This document shows positions 31,701-43,700 of a stretch of DNA of 64,000 bases, in pieces (position 1 is the stretch's first letter; every line of letters starts with the position of its first letter). The notes beneath the pieces were generated by a model. It did no database searches. It was not told where the DNA came from and saw nothing but the letters and a program-made list of their open reading frames with translations. A program made the position numbers and the translations under genes. This stretch comes from Corbicula japonica (lineage: Eukaryota > Mollusca > Bivalvia > Venerida > Cyrenidae), in NCBI GenBank assembly GCA_038501625.1, contig JAZAYU010000037.1, positions 2,170,001 to 2,234,000 of the forward strand, given 5' to 3'.

Positions 31701-34700
31701 TATTTTCAACTACAAAATCAGGTATTAGGCTCAGAAAATATCTATTCTGTATGGAAGCTGTATTGACTGGGAAGAGACACTGCCAAATTTCCTGGTACAT
31801 ATATATTTTTTACAGATTTATAGATTTTTGCTTGATTTTGTTTCCTTCTGATTAGTATTTTTAAGAGATCTTGTAACAAAAAACATAATTGCTTCAATTA
31901 GATGACATCTTACAGGCAATTATGAAATGCCCCCTTCTAAAACTTTAGCATAAACTTTATCTTTTAACTTATCTTTAGGGCTGACATAGGAGATAAACCA
32001 AAGCCAGTATGCAAGAAAACCATGTTACCAGAAAGTCTGTATAGAATATCATTTCAACCCTTTACTCCATGTGTACAGGTTTTATCATGTGTGAGATCAG
32101 CATAGATCCAGATCAGCCAGCACAGCAGTCACTAATAACCTAATGAATAATGCTGATTATGGATGTGCCAGCTGATCTGGATCTACACTGTTTGCCCACA
32201 CAATAAAGGTGCATCTATAGAGTAAAGGATTTAAAGTTTTTTTTCATTTTCAGCAAAGATATAGAACAAAATGGATGGCTTAATTTTACTGCTACTGTAC
32301 ATAAAGAAACTGAAGTCAACTCACATCCTCTTCCAGGTCCTGTAGAAAACACAGGCTGCTGATTATCTTACTGTTCTATTTTACACAGACTCATGAACAT
32401 CTGTGTCCAAGATCATAAAACTAAATCTGGAGGCTAGTCTCAAATCGCAAGCATTTGATTGGCTGAAATGGAGACTGGGCACCATTTCAGCCAATCTTAG
32501 TTGATTGGTCTCCAATCTTAGTTTTTATAATCTTGGGTACAGGGTAACACAAGCCTCTGATATGATTACAATATACAGTAACATGCATGGATATAATAAA
32601 GTAACAGTAAGTAATAATGTATAAAGTATTATCTGAACATAAATACATAAACATACAAAGTTTATACCTTGTTAAGTAGACTGTTAAAACAATGTTCAAC
32701 ACCATATTATCACATCTTACTTAATTACATGTAGGATGTTCTATACATTGAAAACAATAAATGGAAATGACATGATGAAAAGCCATGACATTAACGATGA
32801 AGAAACCAAAATTTGTTGTTGTTGTTCACACTTAGTTTTAAACTTACAGACAAGAATACACAATAATGGTTCAAAAAATTATCTGCTGCATAAACCTTAT
32901 CCAACATGCAAATGTGTAAGAGCTCTTATCAGCAACCTTTTTCATTAAGTACCATTAAGTTTGACTCTACACCATGAATTATCCACACCGATACATGCAG
33001 CAACAACAATAAATGCCTCACCTGATCAGTGCCCTCTGTCTCCGCTGCCAGCGTATAATGTTGTTTACGAAGCGTGGACAGTTTCAGGCGCTCCTGCTCC
33101 AGTTCACGCTCCAGCTCCAACACTCGAACCTGGTGAAAATAGAAAGCTGCTATAGACATTACTATAGTCTAATTATTCGTATACATTTACAAGTAACTGG
33201 ATTGTAAATTCTGGGCCACATGCAGCGAGCTTTTGATGATTTATACTTGGTGTCAATGTCCTATAGAGGGAGAGCAATAATCAAGACTATATATCACTAG
33301 AATTTCGTGTTCTACAGAACACATGTGTCACATAAAGTTGCATTTGAAAGGACCATAACTCATAAAAATAGTGAAACAAGAGTTATCATTCTTGATGTTA
33401 CTGATGGCTTAGTGCATGCAGATTATATATTTCAAGTATCAAGTGAATAGGATAAGTACTTTCAAAGTTATAGGCAACATTCAGTTTCATATTAAAGTTG
33501 GGTGACTAGGGACGATGCCAAAAACACCAACGGACAATATGATCCCTATGTGTCTACCTTCTATCGCAGATGACACAAAAATATATAATGATACTGGGGA
33601 CTAGCCTCACTTTCAATTATAAGTGGCTTGATACTAGCCATAGTCTATGTGATGTTAGGTCCACTTTACATGATGTCTTCAAACTGATGGCTTCTGCTTG
33701 TATCTCATTGTCTATTCCAATCAAACATTAAACTGAATGACATAATGCCACTAATATCTGTTTATAAGAAGCCATTTATACACTGGACAAAACATTTAAG
33801 TGCAAAACTGGTGAAATCAGTTTAATTAAACCAATCAAACTTTTTCATTTCCATCCCAGCCATTACTTCAGCAATGTGTAAAGTAACTTCATTGTAATGT
33901 TTGCTGAATAAAATGACAAGTATTGACTTAACCACAAAAAACCTGAGCAACAAAAACTGAAAATACCAACTTGTGAATCCATTTCTTGTTTTTTGGTCTG
34001 TATGAGGGAAAGATGAGAGAAATCCATCAAACCTGGAAATAAAACACTGCAAAACTGACACCTGATCACTTAATGGTTGCCGTTAAACAATCAATTAATT
34101 ATCTTCTAAAAGGATCTGTTGCTAAATCCACAAAACTGGTTGACTGACATTTGTATAAATGTTTAGTTAAAATGCCAATGCATTAAATACCTAGGATTGA
34201 AAGCTATGACCTTTTGTTTGTGTCTATTTATTTACTGCATAATTAAAAAACACTTAAATTTAACAAACAATTTCAAAAAAAGCATTAGATGCACATTTAT
34301 AGAAATCACTATAAATTCATCATATTTTTAAAGCACTTTTAATGCTTGTAATAAATATTAAGTACATACACAACACATAATAAGCATAACATATACTTAC
34401 TCTTTTCTTCAATTATTTGTGCACTTGTTTTCACCGTGGCAACCACATTACCGGTTGCCCTGGAGACACCCTTGGAAGCTTCCTGTACATTAGACAATGC
34501 CTGACTTGACCTTTTGGCCTTGACCCTTGATGATACAACCAGTTGTGCTGTGGAGGCAGCAATCTCCTGGGAACACACAATCAACTGCTCCAACTTTCCT
34601 TCACCTTTCACAACCTTGTCTGCTGCTTCCCTGAAGCATACATCAACAGGTGTCCTTCACCTCTGACCTTTTCTATGTAAACATACATGCTATCTATCAT

Positions 34701-37700
34701 GAAAGACAACTTCAAATTTCAAAACCTTATCAGCTGCTTCCCTGAAACATACATCAACAGGTGTCCTTGACCTTTCCTATGTAAACATATGAACAATCTC
34801 CTATGAAAAGATAACTGTTTTCTTCACCTTTCACAACCTTATCAAACTTTCCTATCAAACATACATCAACATGTGTCCTTGACTTTTGACCTTTTCTACG
34901 TAAACATATGAGCTATGTATCTCCCATGAAAGACTTTTTTTATGAAAAGACTATAAGCAGTGGACTACAGCACATCAGGGAAACTACTTACATAAGAGTG
35001 GTAGCTCCCCAGCCCACAGCCTTGGCAGCAGAAATAAAGCCCTCCGTCCAGCGGTGGTTCTTCTTGTAAAAATCCTTGGCTGTTGATGTACCCTACAAAA
35101 TATATAAGCCATGACTCTGACTGGATTTGAGCAAAAATAATATGAAGAAACAATCTTCAGTATAGTCAGTGCCAAACTTCAAGCTTTAATCTATCAAAAT
35201 CTGTTCTAAAACATACACCAACTACTAAGTAAAATAAACAAGGATGTAGCCTACATTTTTATCAGTGTTATGTCACAGACATGATTATTGGTAGACTGCT
35301 TAGCACAGCTCCAAAGTGATACAACAGTAACTGGTCACAAGTCTCAGATGGCTGATTGGTCAGTTCTAAAACTGAGCTCGACCAATCAGATTGCTGAAGA
35401 CTAGTTTCTATTACCTTGAGGTCAAAATTCAACAAAGTATCAAGAGATAAACATGAAAATTCTACATCGATCAAACACACCCTCTAACACTGGTTTCAGT
35501 AAAAGTATGCAACATGAGTGGTGTTGATATACATGAAACAACAAGAAGAAATGTGTCTTACCCTTCCTTGAGCGACTATCTCATGCTGAAGATCTCTGGA
35601 CTTCTCTACCAAAATCTTAATGCACTGAAAACAGGAAAACATATCACAGTTTGGGCAATCATTCAAGTTATCTATAACTACACATTATGACAGATGAGGC
35701 TAGAAGATGCAATGGCTAATCCTTGGTATAAAATTATGGTGTTTAAAAGCCTTTACCACTTTCTAAAGTTTCTACACTTACTTTACTCACACTTATTATT
35801 TCTTTATGGTTGGACAGAATATATTTCCTATTTCTACGGTAAAGCCATCATAAATAAGATTGTGATATTGGAGTGACATGGAAGCAAACCTTGCGATGCA
35901 TGAACCAGTATATTACCTTAAGGGTTATAAATAAATAAGCTGTAGTCAACTGGTTAACAGTATAAAGGTTGATTAAGTGATCAATTGTCATTGAACACAT
36001 TACTGGAAAATATCACCAGTTCACTTAATGCATTATGCTGGTATCTGCTGTCAGTTTAATAATGTAGTCAGAATATCGGACACTTCAAGTCTCTTGCAAT
36101 CCTGTTAGAACAAGAAATTATTTAATCCTGTACTCCATAGATACACTGTTATTGTGTAGAAAACAGTATAGATCCAGAATAGCCCGCACACTGATGCCGT
36201 CTGATCAGGATCTACGCTATTTGCTTTTAGATTCATTACGATATTTTTTATTAAGATGCAACCAGTGCAGACCCAGATCAGAAGGCATGAATGTGCTGGC
36301 TGATCTGGATCTTCATTGGTTGCAAACATGTTAAAATGCATTAAAATGGAGAAAGGAATTTACTTGAATTTGTCTAACATTTGATTCACATCACAAGAAA
36401 TTGTGTCTTCATGGAATATTAAATTTTGACATTTTTTTTTAGAAAACTTCTACTGGGTAAAAACATTTATCTTACATTCTACTACAAATACATGTAATAG
36501 CATGTCTGTGAACAAACCTTACAACATAATTTATTTATTTAACCCTTGACTCCATATATACACATTTTAACACATCTGCAACTAGTCTAGATCCTGATCA
36601 GCCAGCACATCTGTGTGATCTAATCAGAATCTCCACTGGTAGAATCTTGGTCAGAAAAAATCTAATGAATCTTAAAGCAAACAGTTCAGGTCCTGATCAG
36701 ATGACATGGATGTGCCAGCTGATCGGGATCTGCACTATTTGCCCATGCAATAAAGGTGTACATTTTGAGGAAGGGTGTAGGTGAAGTCCTCTTCTGAAGT
36801 AATGATGTCATCTAAAAAAACAAAAACAGTTATAGGATGACATATTTTCTTGTGGTGCCAATCAATACAGTTTCTGGCCCCATGATTATAAAACTTTTTT
36901 CATGCTCAACTCAAATCTGGCATGAAAATTGTATGATTTAATTCCTATTATTTAATAAAAAAAATATTTGAAATTGAAAGTAAGGAGTAATTGTTACTAA
37001 TAACCACAGTGGAACAGTAATTTCTTATTTATGATGGTTGTTGATGTTCTAAACAGTTTAAGTTTGAGCACAGAAGTGAGTTGAGTGCAAAATAAGTTTT
37101 CTTATCGAGGGACTTGGATGGTCTACACTACCACACTTACCTTCATCAGGTCTGTACATGCATCAAGTATACGTTCGTTCACCTCCAGCTGGATACCTGT
37201 GCTGTCCTCGCGGGTTTTTTGTAGCATCTCCTGTTAAATATCAATTCATGAAGACATTTAATTTTACACCCTTATCAATACCTATCATACAAAAAAGTAG
37301 AGAAAAACTGCAAAGAACAACCGTCTATTAAATATCGCAATGAATTGATAACTAGGCAGTTTTTCTTAAAAGCTTAAGATAAATGGCTATTTTAAAGGCT
37401 TAAATATCAAATAAGTATTCAATATTGTCAAGAATCCCAAAAACTTCAACAAATCCACAATAAGCTGATTGTTTCAATGACTCAGAGCTGTCAGGCTCAC
37501 TAGGTACAAAATATCTGAGGTCCAGTATAAAACACTGCCTATGTATAAAATCTTTGTCAGACTGTGGGATTATCTTGTGTAAGGTGGAAGTCATGTCGCT
37601 TTCAAAGATACCAGTGACCACGGATGGGGAAGAATTCCATCTGGATCTGGATAAAAGAGATTGTGACCCATGCAAGAGAGATGGGTCCAACAAGAGGTCC

Positions 37701-40700
37701 ATGTTTTTCTGTTTTGACTGCACGGAATTCCTGTGCCCAGCTTGTGTTCAGTTCCACAAGAAACTGAAGGTTCTTCAGCATCACATATTTCAGGACCTCG
37801 TGAAGATGCCAAGAGACTCTGCCAGGCTGAAGGACATCTATGTCGACAAGTGTCCTTCACATTCTGACAAGGTTGTCGATTATTTCTGTGACTCATGTGA
37901 CCAGCTCTGCTGTTACATGTGTTATAGAACCAGTCACTGCAGCTGTCCAAAGGTGGCCAACATCCAAAGCCAAGTGTATGGTCTCGTGGAAAGTGCAGAA
38001 TTTAAAGAACTTGAAACCAACTTGATAGAAATGGACAGTGAAGTTACAAAAATACGAGCAAAATACATCAAGAATACCCAGCGAAGGAATGCTCTTAAGA
38101 CAAAAGCATTGGCGAAAATCAAGAGAGAGCGGGATGATATAAAGAAGATGTTTGACCAACTGGACTTGGAGATGAAGTACAGCCTAGACCAGAAAGACAG
38201 GCTGGACAGCAGTAAGTTAGAACTGGTCAACAAACAATGTGACGTCCTCGCCTCAGACATTAGAACACTGAGGTCACATCTTAACAATGCCAAACCAAGC
38301 GAACGTTTTGTGGTCATGAAGAAATCTAAGAATTATATACCAGTGATCAAAGAAGGAATATCCAAAGTCAGTAATGATAATGACATACAGGACTATGAGT
38401 TTGAAGCAAGTAAAGAGGTTGCTGAAATGAAGAAGACTGTCACAACCCTCGGTTTGCTTCTCCTACAGAGTTCAAAAATAAAGCGTAACACCGAGTTCCG
38501 GGCAAGTATTAACATTAAAGGCAGCTTAGAGAGGCAGTGTGATGCCTATGGTCTGTGTCTAGTCAATGAAAACACACTAGTGGTGTGTGACCACTACAAC
38601 ATGTGTCTCAAAGTGGTGGACACAAACAAGAACTGTGTGCTGTCAGTGTTTGCCTTATCAGCCCAGCCTAACGATGTGACAACCATTAACGACGAGAAGA
38701 TAGCCACCACCCTACAGACAGACAAGAAAATCAAGATTCTAGCTATATCTCATATTGGTGCTCTCTCAAATGAAGGGGAGATAACTGTTGATGGACTGTG
38801 TCAAGGAATTACCTATTCTGAAGGTAACCTTTTTGTGACCTATGACAAACCAGACAGCAAAGTTCAAATTATGGACATGAATGGTCGGGTGTTCAGGACT
38901 TTCAAAAATAATGCCAATGGTGGAGCTTTGTTTTACAGACCGTGGAATATTGCCATCAGTCCTGATCAAGCTAACATCTATATCTCCGACTATGGCAACA
39001 GTACAGTTACCTGTATGACCTTGGATGGCAAGGTCATTGCTTGCTACTGGGACAAAGAGCTGAAGGGGCCAAAAGGGCTGGCAGTGGACAAGGAAGGGTC
39101 AGTATACGTGTGTGGGGCAGACTCTAACAACATACACCAGCTGTCATCGAACTGTACAAAGATACAGGTGCTTCTTCATCGTTTCCATGGTATCCAAGGC
39201 AACACTTGTATAGCTTACTGTACTAAGACAAACAGATTGTATGTAGAGTGGTATAACAGGAATGAAATCAAAGTTTACGAGTTGAAATAAACTTGAATCA
39301 TGCACTGAGACAAACAATTTTAAGCGTTTTAATAAAAACTCATAATAAAACAGAAAAAATCAAAAGCTTATTCAATTCCAGCATACTAAATAATTGTAAA
39401 CTTTCTTTAGTATAATATTATTGTTAACTTTTTCTAGTTTTCCGATATGTGCAAATAGGAGTTTTAGAACAGTGATAATTTTCACAACATCAGATAAAGG
39501 AAAAGGTTAACAAGGAAACACCTTGTGTAGTTTTTGCTGTATTACAGCTGTGTAGTTAAACAATAAATGACAAAGTAGATGACTTGTTTGTTTGTGAATC
39601 TTCAGTTACTACCGAGAACACCTCAAAGCATCCAGTTGTTTCAAGTTTGTAACAGGTAACATTCATGTGACAAACCATAAATGACATTAAAACTAATAAA
39701 GGTTTTGTTTAATATTTGTCTAGTAGAAAGTACTTTTTAAACAATTATGTTTTAATTGGAAAATACCTGGTTATCCCTAAATGTCATATACAAATTATTA
39801 ACATACTGATTTAATGTATAAACATGTTCAGACCTTGCATCAGTTAAACAAAATCACAAAGAAAGGTGAAAGTTTTGGTAAACCATTATACTAGATTCTG
39901 ACCAGCTTGCAAATCTATGCTGTCTGATCAAGATCTAAACTTTTTGGGTTTTTTTGGTTTTTTATCTATTAGGATATTTCTAACAATTAACAAAAGTGTA
40001 GATAGATCCTGATCAGACTAAATGGATGTGCAGGCTGATCTGGATCTACCGTCATTGTTTGAATATAAGCCACACTTTTTCCCCAGAATTTGGAAGTAAA
40101 AAGTTGGGGGTGCGGCTAATACACAGGTTTGGCTTCTTATACTTTTCGTTAAGCGATTTTCATCTGTTCTATCACGGTTAGGGGGCAGTGGGGCTTATAC
40201 ATGAGTGTGGCTTATATTCGAACCATGACGGTAAATTCACACCTAGGATAAGACATATCCCAAGGAATTCAAGGTTAATGGCTAGGTAGTGAGAGAAATT
40301 GATGATTTCAGTGGAACTATTTCCATGACAGCCTCCCTTTAGTTTGTTCTCTGATTTGTATGCAAATTTCTGTATTTATTATAACTTGCTACTTGTTGTT
40401 GTTTCACTCCATACCATGTATAAATCACATAATTATTACAATATGACCATTTTATAATATATTCTCATTTCAACATGCTTAATGAGCTTTGCGACATTAT
40501 AAACTAGTGGTAATACACCCAGACACTAACTTACACATTCCTTAACACCCAGACAATAACTTACAAATATCTATACAGCTTCAATCAGTAAGAACTTTGA
40601 TACAGATGTCAGGATATCCCAACAACCCAGACAGAAGGAAAAGAGCCACTGCTGTACATACCTGTATTTTAGCGGCAGCTTGTTCTATAGCTTTGCTGGT

Positions 40701-43700
40701 CAGCTGCATCTCATTGTCCACCATATCCCCGATCTCCTCCAACTTGACGTCATCAGACTTCGGTACCAGCTCCTCCGTCAACTTCATCAACTGTCTGACA
40801 CGATCTATTGTACTTGCCACCTCAGATGCAACATTCCCTCCTTGAACAAATACATAAACTACATATTATATAATTATGTGAAGAAATAACCTCTCCTGGC
40901 AACCAGCAGCTACTATACAAATAGTGTGAAGTAAGTATTTGGGTAGCTAGGTTTAGCTTTCTGCTTGCTTCTGGCTTACGCAGCCATTCTACTCATTTTT
41001 GCGACAAGAATCATGTTCACTTAGCCATTCCCATCCACATTTATTCCTAATGTCAGGTTCAAGCTTCTTCGTGATAACAGGTTTTACCCGGTGACAAAAA
41101 ACTTCATTTTTACAGATTTCTTTTCACTTCTGAGCCATGTAATTGTTGTCATTGTTGTTCAAGCGAAAACTGTACGGAAAGATACAATTGGATGCCAGTG
41201 TCTCATTGCAGATACAACTGCAAAGTGTAAACTGCAAGTTGTCTTCGCACTACTGCTAATGCTAAACCCCCACCCCCTTCCCCCCAACACCAAAAAAATT
41301 CTCGTCGGATTATGCGATTTGGAAAAACGGTCCACAGTGAGGTTGAAAATATGGAATTCCATTATAATACCACAAACTTTCATCCATGTAAATCTGGTAA
41401 TAAGATCAAAGGATAAAGTTCTTTCTTCAGGAATATATACAAGTTCAGGCTGATCATCTATGCGTGTTTTAACAAGAAATCTCTCATACCATGAATGAGA
41501 AGTTTGCTAAACAAATGCTATAACTGGTATAAATAGTCACAAAAAATTCCTTTCTTAACTAACATCTAAACAGCCTGTAAATTTGAAAGAAATCCACCAT
41601 ACAAGTAAATGAGGAATTCACAACACAAAAGTTTATTACTAAAATTAACAATGGCCATAACTCTGGAAAAACTGGTTGTAGGTAAAAATATTGTTTTATG
41701 ACTATCTACACATTTTACCTGAGCAAGTCTGACAGAAATATGCTAGATACTAAATGAGGAGTTTGTGCAACAAGATTTTGGAGGACATACACACATACAG
41801 ATGGATATATGTAAAAGTGCAAAGGTAGTAAAGGCTTACTAAATAAAAGAGTGAATATTATTAACCTGGTAAAACATCAGCAATTACTGGGTAAAAACAT
41901 CACTGCTACTGGATCAATCTCGCAAGTTTTCAAACTTGGCTCAGATATAATATTATGGCCATTAATATTCTGACCAAGTTTGGTGACGACTGGAAAATAT
42001 TGCTAAAGACTGAGACCAAACAACATTTTTTGAATGCCCCTCCACCACCTGCCTGTGCCTGAAGATCCCTTATGTTCTGTATATGGGTATAATTAATACA
42101 AATGACCATCCACGCCCTCTTTTTCTAACATACAGATATAAATCTAAAGAAACATTCTCATGACCCAAGTAACAAGGTGAGTATGATGGTTTATTTCTGA
42201 ATGACAAACTGATTTTGAAATTTAATAGATTTTTCTCTTTCTTTATCCAGTAACAAATTCTTTGTATCAGATATATTATTTTTCATTAATTTCATACATG
42301 CTCACCCTCAGTAAGTGTTAGTGAAAAATAATAACATCAAATGTTAACATAGCCAGCAACATTTAAATGCCGTTCTCCACACATGAATTCGATGTACAGA
42401 AAAACAGTTTCTCATCTACCATTTCTGATCCGTGCAGCGAAACTTTTTGTAAATATTGTAAAGGTTTCTTGTCTATCCAAGGCTTTGTTCTTATGTCAAT
42501 GTCAAGTTATATTTATTGCTTCATTCTATGTAATGCAAACAAATTTGCTGTACTGCAGTTTGTTAATGGAAGTTTACTGTGATAGTGTGACAAATTTATT
42601 AATGTAACTAAATAATTGAGTTGAAACCAGCACGCACACAATGCATGGACAGAAGAGACTGCAGAACACTTCCAGTTCAGTTCAAAACAGTCATCCCCTG
42701 ACCATGGTCTGTAACATTATTGTAATCAATACATTAACATTTAAAGGGCAACAAGTGTATCTCTAGCTATTGTTTAAGTTATGTTAGTTATTGCTATAAT
42801 TGTATTCCTTACTGTTACATAAGAACAAACTCATAAGAACGAGGTCAAAACTCCAAAACTAGAGCAAGTGCAAGTCCTTTCTTCGTTACCTCTGTTGTTT
42901 TTTTTTCATACCATGATTAATACTTATAGCATTCACTATAGAATGGCTATACTCATTAATACTTTGTACAGAATTTACCAATTTTCTTTCATTATAAACA
43001 ACAACAACAAATGGTAACTTCCGGCTAGTCTCAGCAGTGGCAGAAAGTGAAAACATTACCTCTAGGTACCTACTCTGTCCCAACGTAAACTAGTGGGTAG
43101 TACATACCTTTCTCAATAGCTGTGAGAAGACTGAGTCCGCCTTCCCCAGCAGACCTGCACAGGTTAGCGAGGTCATTTCCTGACTCTATCTCGGCTGTAG
43201 ACTGCGATGTTGCTATTCCATGTATCACACAGTCTCCAAGGTGATGAGAGAATCCCGTTATACACTCAACAAAACTTTCCAAATCTGAAATCACATGCTC
43301 CCAGTGAAATATGTATCACAAAACAGAAGTTCAGTTTTTTGTTTAATATACCAATCTCCAAAAACTTTAATGTTTGTGAGACTTACTGGCAGTGTAACAC
43401 GCCAGTATTTATTTTTTTATTAACAAAACATTATAAAGACTAAGCATCACATTAAATTCTAGGTATACATATCAAAATGTAGACAACTTTGACCTTCAAA
43501 AGAAGTCACAGTGCAAGGACAACATGGTGCCTGTCAATGACAATTTGTTTTTTTTAATTCTCAATGCACATAAATATTATAGATCTGACACAAATTGTTA
43601 CCTTTACAGGTAGGAAGATGCAAGTTTGAAATCTAAATCAGTACCCAAGGTTTTAAAACTGAGCATGGAAACCAGTCTCAAATCTCAAGCATCTGATTGG

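Larger units (their letters stand above)
37231..40661. other. HIP1 intron hosting a nested gene
   Basis: 3.4-kb intron between HIP1 exons 40662-40840 and 37141-37230. It holds the antisense B-box/NHL gene, a TTAA-MITE and a nested TA-flanked MITE. Confidence 0.8.

Noticed and set aside
37554..37592. Start of the nested gene at 37554
   Set aside because: The codon there is TTG. In a eukaryotic nuclear gene the first ATG at 37593 is the better start.
37591..38317. Antisense frames opposite the B-box gene
   Set aside because: They are mirror frames of the coding strand with no family features of their own.
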